Below, piece after piece: positions 21,334 through 33,610 of a stretch of DNA of 64,000 bases. The notes beneath the pieces are model-generated. The model was not told the origin of the DNA, ran no database searches, and saw only the letters and a program-made list of their open reading frames with translations. The first letter of the stretch is position 1. The number at the start of each line of letters is the position of its first letter. The DNA comes from Rhynochetos jubatus (taxonomy: Eukaryota; Chordata; Aves; Eurypygiformes; Rhynochetidae). A program made the position numbers and the translations under genes. Location of the stretch: assembly GCA_027574665.1 (NCBI GenBank), contig CM050650.1, positions 95,763,086 to 95,827,085 of the forward strand, written 5' to 3'.

Positions 21334-21875
21334 AACTTGAAAATTGAGCAGAACATAAACATGTTTTAATACAATGAAATTCATTTTACATTATTATTTT
21401 GCTGACTAATATGTTTGGTTGAAAATATTCCTGCACTTCTAGTTGTTGAAGCAAGTATTTTTTAATTATTTGAGACTGGTATTTTTATAATAGGTAAATG
21501 AACTTACTTGGAGAGGATGAGAACTGACTCAAAACTTTACATGCCCTTGAACAACATGAAAAATCCCTCTGAACTTTCTGAAGAAATATAGTAGTTTTAT
21601 TTTTATCTTTAATCTTTGTACATGTTGAGATTTTTCTGACTTCTGCCATTATAAGAAAAAGACAGAGTGAAATAAATAGGAAAGATATTTTCCATGGTTT
21701 TGTTTAAATGTTGTCATTAAAATTCTACATATTTATGTGTTTATTTCTTTTTTTTTGAATAAACTAAATTTATAGATAATTTAGAGCTTACTATGTTGTA
21801 AATACAGTAGACTAAGTGAAAACGAATAGGTCTTTAAATACAAACAAACATGACTTTAAACACCGGTGAGTTAAT
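21334..21875. other. AT-rich non-coding DNA
   Basis: Nothing recognised. Confidence 0.5.
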
Positions 21876-21983
21876 TCCTTGAGCAACCTGATCTAGTGGA
21901 AGGTATCCCTGCCTGCGGCAGAGGGGTTGGAACTAGATGATCCTTAAGGTCCCTTCCAACATAAACTATTCCATGATTCTATT
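21876..21983 (+). mobile_element. CR1 LINE, short 3' end
   Basis: Reads 'TTGAGCAACCTGATCTAGTG' and 'GGTTGGAACTAGATGATCC', then 'AGGTCCCTTCCAAC' and 'ATTCCATGATTCTATTC'. This 3' end matches the younger CR1 group at 33070-33394, 45309-46265 and 55159-55712. Confidence 0.85.
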
Positions 21984-24900
21984 CAGAATCTCTTTAGGCA
22001 AATCAATATTTTATTACAAGTACATAATTTTTAACCTAACAGATGCTGCACATATTCTGAAATTAAATTCCTATCAGATACCTGGTTATATTCAACTGGT
22101 CACTAATCCTATACCTTACCATTAATGAAAATTCAGTTGACTTACAATTCAAGCCTTTTGTGATTACAAAAGGTATATTATAGAGTATTTCAAGTGTTAA
22201 ACTGACAAGGATAAAATAATCTTGTAATGGCATAAACAGGAAAGGATTGTGGATTACAATTTCTGTATAATTAGTTTTATATGAGACTTTTAAATAACAG
22301 CTCTCCACAATCTTGTAGAATGAAACTGTAATACTTCAGGAAGAAGAAATAGATCCTTTCACTTTTTCTTTCAGTACACCATTACCATACACATGAATTT
22401 GCTTTTAGGAATACTGTTTCTCTTAAGAGTAGTAATTTCAAAATTAGAATGTCCAAAGTTCAGTCAATGGGAGGAATAATTATGAAAAAAAATATACTTA
22501 AATATTATGAAAAATACATTTTTAGTCATTATTTGGCTTGCAGAACTCAAGCTAAATATATTGTTATATTAGGAAATCTATTTTAATAATCGATTCATAC
22601 AATTTTTTAATAATGAATTTTATAAAAGGAAATTACAACATTTACAGAACTACTCAGCTTCATTACGAGTTTTAATATGAATATGTATTGTTGGCATGGA
22701 CATGTGCCTCAATCAACATCACCAATATAGAGCTACTAATAAATAAGAACTAAGAAAGATTACAGGAATATAACAAAGACACACTCAGCAGATGATATAA
22801 TTAACAGACAAATATTCAATTACTCTTTTTTTACAGAACATAGGAAACCACTGATTGTCACATGTTTGTCACATGGTACATGTGGGCTTTTGGTATTAGA
22901 GTTTTAGTCTTTTTGTAACAGTAATAGTTTTTAAAATTTGAAAGAAAGTAAATACTTTTAACTAATTGAGTATAAAATGAAAAAGTTACCAGGGGCATAT
23001 AACATTCATCTCCAGGTGGCTTTATGTGAAGGGAATAGGAAAAAGACATTTTTAAAGGTTAGGCTCTTTCTCTCAGGCAGGTTATATTTTAAATACCCCT
23101 CTATTTATCATTTCTACTCTTCTGTCTACACTAGCCCAAGGCTAAAACTCCAGTTGGCTTCCAGTCTCTAAGATGAGCCCAATTCTTGCATCACCTTTGA
23201 ACTAGTTGTTGTTACTTTTTACAGCCAAAAAAATCTTTTAACAACTGAATGTGAAGATGTTTATTGATGAATGAGATAACCACATCTTACAGGCCCAAAA
23301 TCTCCAGAAGAACTGGTTTGAAATTACGCTGTCTTGATAGATTGAATCAACTCATAAATTGATATTTTGTAAGTGTCATGTGCAGTGAAAGTTAACTGTT
23401 TGGGCTTTAAATTAACTCCCGAAATGGAAGTCCAGAACTGTACTAAGCAGTTTTCACTGATTTTTCTCTAGGTTTTTTCCTGATTACATTTCTACCTGTT
23501 TCCTTGATATGTGGCTGAATTTCTTATTGGATATCTTGCCTGTTCAGTGTCCCTTAACATTCCTACTGTTACATCCTAGAGGCTTTTCTTTACTGTGACT
23601 TTTGACAGGTTCAGAATTAAGAAAATTGGAATTAAATACATATTTAAGATCATTCTGAATGATTTGGTTTATATATTTAAAACAGGATACACACATTAAC
23701 CTGTATAGATTAAGCCAAAATTTATCAGGCTAGTTATCTTCACTAGGTTGCTCCACAGCAGTATTTTCTGCTCCAGTGTTTAGTTGTACAGAGACAGTAT
23801 TTGTCTCTGTACACTTATCATATTTTTTGTAAATGAGCCTTGAGAATCATAATACCTTAATTCTTTGACAACTCCAGCCAGGAGGGGTATACAAACCACT
23901 AGACTATATAACTTTGAGGTCAAACTACTTTATCACTGTTTGAGTCATCATAGCCTTGGACCAATGTTGGATTTGGAAATACTGAAATATATGTTTTTCT
24001 ATTTAACATTGCTGTGCATCTTCCTGATGCCTAAAATGTCTTTAAATAAACATGGTAATGTTTTGTCACAAATGCTATTTTAGCTAGACATAAACATTCT
24101 TTCACAATCAATCCATGTCATCCCAGTAACATAAAAAGCAACCCATACCCGAACCTCTAGCAAAATTTCCATTTTTTGTGTTCGTCCACCATCTAAACAT
24201 TACAAATGAATTTGAATCACCTGCTCTTTCCTTCCTCACTTTCATGTCTTATTTTTCTTTATAAATGTTTGGAACCTACTAAGCTTCATCACCCTGCATG
24301 ATACTTCACAATACTCAAGGTGCTGACTTCTACATCTGTAAACTGTTTGTCTGCCATAAAATGTGCTTATTGACAAGTAAAACTGAATAGTTTATCACAA
24401 GAGTCCTTCTCTTATGTACCTAATATTTTCCACAATACATTCCATAATCCTGATTCTAATACTGATACCTTCATGATATCATGATGGAGAAGTAGAGTTC
24501 TAGTGGGGCTTTTCTGCCGAAAACTTGCTTAGTGCTTAAATTAATAACAAATTAAATATTACAGTAATTAGTCAAACATATAATATAGAAATTTATCAAG
24601 AATATAAAGACAATATTTAAAAGAGGAAATTTAAATCATACTTATATATATATACTTTCACACATACATAGTATAGAGACATACATATATATAAATGAAC
24701 ACACAAAAAGGCCACATGCACCTCTTATGCAAGCTAATGTCATTTAAACTATGTGGTTCAGAAACTTAACAAGATTAATTCAACTCACAACCCACCTCTA
24801 AAGTTAGCAGTACATAACAAAGTAATTGGTCATTATATCTTGCTGCCTTTGCTGTGTCTGACTATCCAGTAACCACTTATAACTAGATCGATTAAAGTAA

Positions 24901-25339
24901 CATTTTCCAGTGCACAGACCAAGGTATAAATTACTGGTTTTAGATATATGACAAATAATGTAACCATTCATCTACCAGTCCTTCAAAATAACACTGGTTA
25001 AAACAACATCCAGAGATAATCTTTCATGAACTTAAGATAAAATACATTGCAGAGTGTAGCACAGATGAAATTAATTAAAATTGCTACCAAAGAAAAGCCA
25101 TGCTTATGTGATTTCACATATTCATTATCATAGTTAGAAATTTCTGTAAGTTGCTATTTCGTATGATGGAGTATTTCTCTTATCAGTGTTTCCAGAACAT
25201 TAGATACTATTAATGTTTAGGTTTGATTGGTAGTGCGCATGTAAGATTTAGATCCTTTACTTAGATGACAAATTATCTTAACCACTCATGGTGAATCGCT
25301 TGGTCTTTTCTTTTTTCTTGTTCAGCCAAATATCTAATC
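21984..25339. other. AT-rich non-coding DNA
   Basis: About 3.3 kb with no recognised gene or repeat family. Short TA runs lie near 24645-24660. Short open frames here lack motifs. Confidence 0.5.
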
Positions 25340-25700
25340 CAGAAATGTTCCTGCCACTTGTTACAGAGCTTCATGGAGATGTCCAGGATGTAATTTAACC
25401 TGGCCTGGTACTATGTCAGTTTTAATAGGTCTAATTTCCTAACTCCCTGCTTCATTGTGACCATAAAGCCTTTTAGCATTTCACTTGCTACACCAGGAGA
25501 ATTTATCCCAGGCTGTGGAATATGACCTTCAAATTCTTTCATGCATACTGTAGTAAAGAATTCATTCAGCTTCTTGGCAATATGAACCTCATTTGTCATT
25601 AACAACTCACTTGTCCTTCAATAGTACATCTGACTTGTTGTCTACATTCCAGTCAATATTGTAACATTTTAATCCATTTATTATTCTAGTCTTCATGAGT
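25340..25700 (-). mobile_element. old CR1-clade LINE remnant (pre-RT segment)
   Basis: The minus-strand frame at 25411-25605 contains 'AKKLNEFFTTVCMKEFEGHI', which resembles the CR1-clade segment just before the RT ('LNDFFASVF...'). About 45 residues on, the pattern 'KLT DIVPGQVKLHPGHLHEA' resembles 'KSPGPDGIHPRVLKEL'. The rest is decayed with stops. The family assignment rests on this weak pattern. Confidence 0.45.
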
Positions 25701-25834
25701 GTTAACACTAAGAAACCTAGTTTGCTTTCTAAGTCTTCTTTTTCCTACACATTTGTCAAGGTCAATTTATGCATAACTTATGCAACATGTTCGCTTCCTA
25801 TTGCACTGCTCTTTTAGAATTGGGGTGGGCAGCT

Positions 25835-26935
25835 AGGGCAAGAAAGCTGGTTAATACTTAAGGATGACCTCCTCCAAGCTTAAGAGAATTCCATCCTAAC
25901 AAAAACAAATTCAAGAAAAATACCAGGAAGCCTGTGTGGATGAATAAAGATCTCCTAGTCAAGCTCAAACACAAAACCGACACATTCACAGGGTGAAAGC
26001 AAGGACAGGTAACCTAGGAGAAATACAGAAATGTTTTCTGAACATCCAGGGATTATGTTAGGAAAGCTAAAGTCCAAATATAATTGAATATGATCAGGGA
26101 TGTCAACGATAGCAAGAAGGACTTCTACAAATAGGTGACAAAAGGAAAATGTGGGAAAATGTAGGCCCATTGATCAACGAGACAGGAGGACCTGGTTACA
26201 CATGACATGGAAAAGGCTGATGTATTAAATGTCTTCTTTATCTTAGTCTTGATTAGCAAGATTGGCCATCAGAAAACACAAGTCCCAGAGACCACAGGAT
26301 GATGTACCCTTGGTGGTAGAGGATCAGGTCAGGGAATACTTAAACAAAATGAATATATATAAGTTGATGAGCCCTGATGGGAGGTACCCCTAATTGCTGA
26401 GGGAGCTGGCCAGTATTTAGAGGTCAGAATCTAGTGATGAACCCCAGGAGTCTATACCTGATGACACAAAACTGGGAGGAATGGCTTATACACCAGAGTC
26501 ATGCTTGCATCTAGAAGGACCTGGATAGGCTGGAGAAATGGGATGACGGGAATTTCATGAAGGTCAACAAGAGAAAGTGCTAAGTCCTATACCTGGGAAG
26601 TAAAAACCTCAGGTGTCAATACAGGCTGGGCCTACCCAGCTGCGAAGCGGCTTGGCAGAAAATGACCTGGGGATCCTGTTGTACAGCAAGCCTGCACTGC
26701 ATTAGATTAAGTATTGCCAGCAAGTTGAAGGAAGCAATCCTTATCCTCTAGTCGCCACTGGTGAGGCCACACCTGGAGTATGGTGGCCAGTTCTGGGCCT
26801 CCCCTGTACAAGACAGACACAGACATACTGTACAGAGTACAAAAAAGAGCCACAGAAATTATTAAGGTACTGGAGCATGTCTTATACATGGACAGCTGGG
26901 ACTGTTTAGCATAAAAAAGAGAAGGTTCATCGTAG
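25835..26935 (+). mobile_element. old CR1 LINE with internal deletion
   Basis: The 5' part (25835 to about 26430) follows the CR1 linker closely at DNA level: 'GATGACCTCCTCCAAGCTTA', 'CCTGTGTGGATGAATAAAGA', 'GACATGGAAAAGGCTGATG' and 'CTGAGGGAGCTGGCC'. It then jumps near 26430 to sequence from after the RT core ('CTGATGACACAAAACTGGG', 'GGAGTATGGTGGCCAGTTC'). The RT region is deleted and stops are frequent. No ATTCTATGA tail is present. Confidence 0.85.
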
Positions 26936-27285
26936 TCTTTTCTTGTAGAGTGAATTAAAACATTACTTTTTCATTCCTATAGTCACCAAGGAAAACTTTA
27001 AATCTTTTTTCCTAGTATTTCCATTCAAATTTTCAGTTTTAAAATGAATTAATGTGTAGGCAGTAATCTGTGAAGAAAAACAATACTGAATACATCCTTT
27101 TTTCTTAAGCATGACTACCTAAAATCTGAAATTCTCTAGATGCCCTCCATGCAGCACAATTAAACCCTTACTTGTAGTAAGTCTGCTTCTTCTTAGATTG
27201 TGTTTTTCAGCTTGCCACTTCAAAACCATATAAACTCTTTAATATTAATCCTGGAATAATGCTAGGTTTTGCCTAGGAATTCCAT
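26936..27285. other. non-coding DNA
   Basis: Nothing recognised between the old CR1 and the LTR at 27291. Confidence 0.5.
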
Positions 27286-27694
27286 CCTTATGTAAGATAG
27301 CGATAGCAAAGAGTTTGTTTGCCTCAAACAACTCTGGAAGCACTGGGAGAATGGAGAGTGGTGGGCTCAGAACAGGCCACAAGAAGGCAGGACATCGCTC
27401 TGTTCCTAACCGTTTCCTCTCTGGAGGCAGACTGCCCCTGACCTTTCTTCTCTGGAAACAGGCCCCTGACCATTTCATGTCCATCTTAAAACCCTGTGAT
27501 CAGAATGGTCTTCTTTGAGCCTCTGCCAACACAAGGTGAAATGTAGGTCACTGAGTGTGTGGGGGCTCACGACCACCACGGACCCCTACATACCCCCACA
27601 CTCAATATTGGAACATTCTCGAACAAATAACTGTGTTTGCGCATGTATGCTAATCACATTCTGCCTAGGGGGACTGTCCTAGGAAAACTAAGCT

Positions 27695-27702
27695 TATAAA
27701 AG
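27695..27702 (+). promoter_or_regulatory. LTR TATA box
   Basis: TATAAAAG within the LTR at 27291-28025, about 210 bp upstream of the AATAAA. Its spacing suits a retroviral core promoter with the R region starting about 25-30 bp downstream. Confidence 0.65.
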
Positions 27703-27904
27703 ACAGCCAATCCACTCCCGACATGACACCCCACTACCTTGGATCCATGTTACAAAACAGACCAAAACAATGCTTGAACCCAGGGTGGTTTTTCTACTAC
27801 CATTTTTCTGCTTCTTTATCTTTCACTCTCTTGTAGTCTCTTCCCTTTTATCTAATTTTTTCTCTCCTCATTGAGCCTTTTGGTTATGAGTGAATCTTCA
27901 GTTT

Positions 27905-27910
27905 AATAAA
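27905..27910 (+). terminator. LTR polyadenylation signal
   Basis: AATAAA followed by GCATTGAAAACTG. It would define the end of R in the LTR at 27291-28025. Confidence 0.65.
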
Positions 27911-28030
27911 GCATTGAAAACTGTTAGTTGCTTGGTATGGATGCACCTTTATTTGTCGCTATGAATCTCGAATTTGCTTGGGGCCAAAGCCAAAGCCCAA
28001 GGGCTCATGGTTTTGGTACCTGACACCTTA

Positions 28031-29818
28031 TTGTACAAAAATACACAAATGAGCTTTATTGTTTATTAGTATTTGTTAAATGGTATTCAAAAAGAGTATC
28101 TTCAAGTCTAATTTCTCAGCCCTCATACTGTACATGGAACATTAGAGCAAAAGGTACTATGCATGTGTTAATAGGACATGAGATCAACTGGCAGAGGTTG
28201 CAAAGACAATTGAAGTATTCTATCTCTTCTTTGCCTGAGTATCCACAGAAAAGCTAATTTGGCCAGATATGGAGGACATTTTAAGTAGCAGTAAATCCAC
28301 TTTAGAGTATAAATTCTTCTTATAATATAGACATATTTTAGCAGGAATTAAGAGGAAGAACTGACATTGTGTATTGCTAGAATCAAAGCGCTTGTTAACC
28401 AAAGAAACAATGTCCATACCATATTTTTATATCTTACTTTTTCTACTTTACATATTCATTTCCTAGCATGTCTTAAATGTGTTAGTGAATGTTTTATAGA
28501 GCAATTTGGATTAAAATTATTTATGGAGCAAACTAATTATCACTTACTATTGCATTAAAATTGTTGTATTATTACTGAAAATTCACTGCAGCAATTGAAC
28601 TTATTGGCTGGAATCAATGTAGAGAATAGAGTATCCTGTCTCTTGCCCTGTGGAGTACTCTGCAAAAAACACCATTTCAGCTTTCTGATTTTAACAAGAA
28701 ATTCTATGCTTACTAAATCGGTCACATGTAAAACAACAACAAAATATTTTTACTATAAATTTATATCAGACACTAAGAATCTATTTACAAATTATAAACA
28801 TAAATTCTATCTAATAAAGAGGCAGATGGCAAAAATTTTTTCTTTTGAGTATGCAGAAATGCAGTTAGGTCAATATGTTGTAGGTGTTGAAAGACCACTG
28901 TTCAAGAGAGTGGGCAGATACGGAAGTCTAAATACTGAACCTTCATTAGTAAAGTGCTGTGGGAATTGTGGAGAATCACATGAATGTTTAGGAAAATAAA
29001 GTGATAGCCACTTAGAACTAACAATTTTATTACATAGAGGTTTGTCTTAAAAATATGCTAGTCTGCTAATATACAAATCCAGAATAAATTAGACCATTTT
29101 TGAGTGATTTCCAACCACAAGATAGATCAGAAGTAAAACGTGGAAACTAAAAATACGTCATTTGGATGGGAAAGAAAGATAAGAGAACCATCTCTTAAAG
29201 AACCCTTAAAAAAAAAAAAAAAAAGGAAGATGTTGAGATGTTGAAACAACTTTTTGCAAAATGTTAAAAAAATATAGAACTGATGTTAGTTTATGCCAAA
29301 GTGATGTTTTCAGTAGCTTTCAGCAAGAGAGGAAAAGAAAACTAAAATACAGATGAAGAGAACTTCACTTATTCTGAAGTGAAATACATGAGCAGTATGT
29401 TTTTAGCTAACAGTGAAAAGAAACAAAACCAAAGTTTATGACTAAGCTAGTTTTTGACTAACACAGGGTGAGTAAGCCAATTCAGACTGGAAAAACACAG
29501 CTAATTTGTTTTGAGCATATCAAAAATTTGCTTTCACATCTTGAGAAATATGAACTGTATTCTGACGCTGGGAATATTGCTTCACATTCTAAATGAAATA
29601 GAAAAGAGTTTTGAAGCAGAAAACTATGCAGAGATTCAAGTTACATTTTTTTCATACAACAGAAAAGCACATATAGCTGTATGGTGGTGGAAATGGTGCA
29701 ACCCACGAGAATGTTCAGCAGGAAAAGTAGTGAGAACTGCAGTGATTTGCAGGATTATTTGAAGAATTTGCACATGCCATGAGAGTGTGGCTAATAGGAC
29801 AAAAGGTATCTAAGGCAT
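28031..29818. other. AT-rich non-coding DNA
   Basis: No gene or repeat family recognised. An A run lies at about 29208-29224. The 134-codon frame at 28595-28999 has no recognisable motif and typical AT-rich composition. Confidence 0.5.
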
Positions 29819-30557
29819 TATCATGGTTTAACTTCAGTCAGCAAACTACCATGAGGCCAGTCTTATAGTTCCTCCACCCTCCTCCGACTGAGGGGGAGAA
29901 ATGAAGGAAAAAGACAATGAAGCTCATAAAATTGAGATAAGAACTATTTGCTAATTGAAACTAAAGGAATATATATACAAATGCTACTAATAAGAAGAAA
30001 TTCAAATAATATAAAATAAAACATATGATACAATATCATACAATTGTTCACCACCCACTGACCAATGCACAACCAGGTCCTGAGTAGTGAGAGGCAGAGC
30101 CAGAGAGCCTGAGAGCAATCACGGTCAGAGCACCACAAAACTAACAGACTCATCAACTCACGAACGAGCCAGCAAAGGATTTAGCAAAGCAGCTAACAAA
30201 GCAGCTAGAGAGAGTGTTATCAAGAGTAAAGAGAATGACAGCAAAAGTGTAATGGCCTCTGAACCCACTCCCCACTTATGCCCCAAGCATGACATACTAT
30301 GAAATGAAATACTCCTTCGGTCAGTTTGGGTCAGCTGTCTGAACTGTGTGTCCCCCAACACTGCTTGTAGTGAGAGAGAGATGGGAACACAGCTGCAGTA
30401 TCAGAAGCTGAAAAAGACTTTGAATTTGGTGTAAGCACTCCCCAGCATCAGCTAAAAAGACAACTTATCAGTATTTTTCTCAGCATAAATCCAGAAACAC
30501 AGCTTCATAACAGCCACTGTGAAGAAAGTTAACACTTTTCTGACTAAACCTAGCACA
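29819..30557 (-). repeat. solo ERV LTR, family C, minus orientation
   Basis: On the plus strand it starts TATCATGGTTTAACTTCAG and ends 'ACTAAACCTAGCACA'. The body is the reverse complement of the family C LTR at 19051-19858, for example 'AAGCACTCCCCAGCATCAGC' and 'GAGATAAGAACTATTTGC'. 739 bp. Flanks GGCAT and GGGAC agree at three of five positions, so the duplication is uncertain. Confidence 0.85.
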
Positions 30558-31340
30558 GGGACTTCATTAGTTTGCAGGAATAATTCACAGCAACCATTCC
30601 CAACATTTTTCCATAAGCTGAATAGACTACCGGCCTGAAATAAAATAGAATATTTTTTTTGTTTTAAAGATTGGCACAGCTGCATAAATTGATGTAGTGT
30701 TAGAAACAATGGTACCAGAAAAATACTAGCAATAAATGGAACAGAGAGAAGATAAAGTTTCTATTAGAAGAGTGTGTGAATTAATGAGATGTAAATCCTT
30801 CATTAAAGTGGTTTAAAGAATCAAGGGACGTGGCAGAATGAGGAAGATATGAAAGTTTTCAACATAATGCAGGGCTAACAGAAAACAATCACTTCACTCT
30901 TCTACATTTATTAAATTTCTTCTCTCCTTAAGATAAACATTAAAAGATGGACTGAATCAGTTTCCTACTCTAGGCATATCAGGGCAAGAAAAGAATGTTA
31001 GCTAAAAGACGGAAATATTGAGGCACTCAATTGTATATGAACTCAATAGATGATATTCTAAGAAATATGCCTACACACAGGATACATAACTAGAAACTAC
31101 ATTTTGGATTATAGAAATGGCACTAAGATTTGTGCATTTATTGCTGGTGGTGTGGTAAAAAAAAAGGGGAAAATGGGGATATTTTTGCAAAGTGACTTGA
31201 TAAAAAGCTAACCATGTGCATTTTTCATGGATTAATTCCCAGCTGAGAACAAAAGACCACAAAGCTACATGGTCACTCCTCCCCACCTGGTGGAATGTGG
31301 GAGAGAAAATACTAGGAAATTTCATGTCCTGAGGCAAGGA
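30558..31340. other. non-coding DNA
   Basis: Nothing recognised. Confidence 0.45.
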
Positions 31341-31624
31341 GGGATAGCTCACCCATTGTGATCACTGGCACAACAGGCACAAATTTGGGAAGAAAAATCC
31401 ATTTAATTAATTATCAAAATAATAAATAGTTATCAAATATTTAGTTATCAAAATCAGAGTAAGACAATGAGAGAAAAAAAAATAAAACTTATCTTAAAAA
31501 CCTTCTCCCTGCCCTCCCTTCCTCCCAGGCTACCTCCTCGCCCCACAGTGGCTCAGAGTCAGGGGTTGGGGTTTCCCATTCAATTCACCACATATTGTCT
31601 CTGCTTCTCCTTCCTTCTCAGTAT
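31341..31624 (-). repeat. ERVL-type LTR fragment, family D, minus orientation
   Basis: On the plus strand it follows family D in reverse: 'GATAGCTCACCCATTGTGAT', 'GAAAAATCCATTTAATTAAT', 'ATCAGAGTAAGACAATGAGA', 'TTCTCCCTGCCCTCCC' and 'CACCACATATTGTCTCTGCT'. Only the part next to the LTR 3' end is present. Neither terminus is intact. Confidence 0.75.
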
Positions 31625-32050
31625 TTCTTCTGTATGAAGAAATAAGTAGAGATAGATGTATAGCATCTGAGTGAATCTTTAATCAAGGGAAACTATTCTA
31701 CAGAGCTGTTAGACAGAGAAGAGCTTAAATTTTTAATGTGCATTTGCAAAAACTAGAAGTAATAAATCAGATAAGTTACAATGGAACCAAACCAAATTTA
31801 GATGAAAATATGCTTAATGAATAAGGAATTTTTGGTTTAAATTCTTACATAGAAAACTTCATTATCTTTTGGGGCTTTTTTGTGGGTGAAATGTATATTA
31901 CCTGAAAACAACTCCACAATAGTAGCATTGTAAAAAGAGAATTAGCAGAGAAGAAGAGATTACACATTTCAGTAATATTCTTGATTTACCCATGGGCAAG
32001 TTGTGGATTGAAAAATCATAGTGTGGTACAGATTTACTCATTGTGGATAT
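31625..32050. other. non-coding DNA
   Basis: Nothing recognised between the LTR fragment and the CR1. Confidence 0.45.
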
Positions 32051-32500
32051 CAGTGTTTATGAAAGGCAAGTCATGCTTGACTAACCTGATATCATTCCAT
32101 GACAAAGTGACCCACTTAGTGGATGAGAGAAAGGCAGTGGATGTTGTCTACTTGGACTTTAGTAAAGCCTTTGACACCATTTACCACAGCATTCTGCTGG
32201 AGAAACTGGCTGCTCATGGCTTGGATTGCTGTACTTTTCACTGGGTAAAAAACTGACTGGATGGTTGGGCCCAAAGAGTTGTGGTGAATGGAGTTAAATT
32301 CAGTTGGTGTCTGATCACAAGTGGTGTTCCCCAGGGTTCAGTATTGGGGACAGTTCTCTTTAATATCTTTATCAATGGTCTGGATGAGGGGATCAAGTGC
32401 ACCCTCAATAAGTTTGCGGACAACATCAATCTGGGCAGGAGTCTTGATCTGCTTGAGGGAAAGAAGGCTCTTCAGAGGGATCCGGACAGGTTGGATTGAT
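32051..32500 (+). pseudogene. CR1 reverse transcriptase fragment
   Basis: The first catalytic box is intact ('VVYLDFSKAFDTI', about 32140-32180). The second box reads KFADNINLG, so the FADD motif has its second Asp replaced by Asn. The frame also breaks at a TGA near 32254 and again near 32497. The fragment corresponds to the RT palm. It cannot encode an active enzyme. Confidence 0.85.
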
Positions 32501-33069
32501 AAATTGCATGAGGTTGAACATGGTCAAGTGCCAGATGCCGCACTTGGGTCACAACACTAGAGGCTTGGGGAAGAGTGGCTGGAAAGCTGCCTGATGGAAA
32601 AAGACCTGGGAGTGTTGGTTGACAGCCATCTGAATATGAGCTGACAGTGTGCCCAGGTAGCCAAGAAGGCCAACAACATCCTGGCCTGCATCAGAATCAA
32701 TGACCAGCAACACTAGGGAAGTGGTTGTCCCCCTGTACTCAGCTCTGTTGAGGCTGGACCTATGTTCAGTTTTGGGACCCTCACTTCAAGATGGACATTG
32801 AAGTGCTGGAGCATGTCCAGAGAAGTGCAACAAATCTGGTGAAGTGTCTACAGAACAACTCTTATGAGGAGCAGCTGAGGGAAATAGACTGGTTCAGTCT
32901 GGCGAAAAGGAAGCTCAGGTGAGAAGCTATTGCTCTCCACAACTTCCTGAAAGGAGGTTGTATTGAGGTGGCGGTCAGTGTCTTCTCACCAGTAACAAGA
33001 TAGAGGATAAGAGGAAATAGCCTCAAGTCGCACCAGGGGATGTTTAGATTGGATATTATTGGATATTGT

Positions 33070-33394
33070 CCTACAAGGAAGATGGAGGAGTACATGGGGT
33101 CCTTTTTACAAGGACCTGTAGTGACAGAACAAGGGGTAATGGGTTTAAATTGAAAGTGGGGAGATTTAGATTAGATATCAGGAAGAAGTTCTTCACAGAG
33201 AGGGTGGTGAAACACTGGAGCAGGTTGCCCAGAGAAGCTGTGGAAGCCCCATCCCTGGCAGTGTTCAAGGCCAGGCTGGATGAGGCTTTGAGCAACCTGG
33301 TCTAGTGGAAGGTGTCCCTGCCATGGCAGGGGTGTTGGAACTAGATGATCTTTAATTTCCCTTCCAACCCTAACCATTCTATGATTCTATGATT
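33070..33394 (+). mobile_element. CR1 LINE 3' end inserted into another CR1
   Basis: The copy starts 'CCTACAAGGAAGATGGAGG' and ends with 'ATTCTATGATTCTATGATTC'. Its 3' UTR is of the younger group ('GAGCAACCTGGTCTAGTGGA', 'GGCAGGGGTGTTGGAACTAG'), different from the host copy's 3' end. The flanking outer CR1 reads continuously when it is removed. Confidence 0.9.
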
Positions 33395-33610
33395 CGAAAA
33401 AAAAATCTTCACTGAAAGGGTTGTCAATCACTGCAACAGGCTGCCCGGGAAAGTGGTTTAGCCACCATCCCTATAAGTATATGAGACATGTAGATGTGCG
33501 TCATTCTTAGGGACATAGTTTAATGGTGGACATAGCAGTGTAAGTTAACTGACTTGGTGATCTTAAAGGTCTTTTCCACCTAAACAATCCTGATTCTATG
33601 ATTCTATAAA

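Larger units (their letters stand above)
27291..28025 (+). repeat. solo LTR with TATA box and poly-A signal (family E)
   Basis: 735 bp from TGTAAGATAG to GGTACCTGACA, flanked on both sides by CCTTA (27286-27290 and 28026-28030). TATAAAAG at 27695-27702 and AATAAA at 27905-27910 give a clear U3-R-U5 layout with about 115 bp of putative U5. It shares no obvious block with families A to D. The U3-TATA-AATAAA-U5 pattern and the 4- or 5-bp duplication would suit a class I or an alpha-like retrovirus; which one cannot be settled without a PBS or internal region. Confidence 0.85.
32051..33610 (+). mobile_element. CR1 LINE, RT domain to 3' end, interrupted by a second CR1
   Basis: The older outer copy begins inside the RT domain ('TTTATGAAAGGCAAGTCATG') and runs through ORF2. 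It is interrupted after 'AGATTGGATATTATTGGATA' and resumes at about 33395 with 'CTTCACTGAAAGGGTTGTC'. It ends in 'CCTGATTCTATGATTCTATA'. Net length about 1.23 kb after removing the insert at 33070-33394. Confidence 0.9.

Noticed and set aside
28595-28999. 134-codon frame in unique DNA
   Set aside because: AT-rich composition with no recognisable domain or exon signals. Likely chance.
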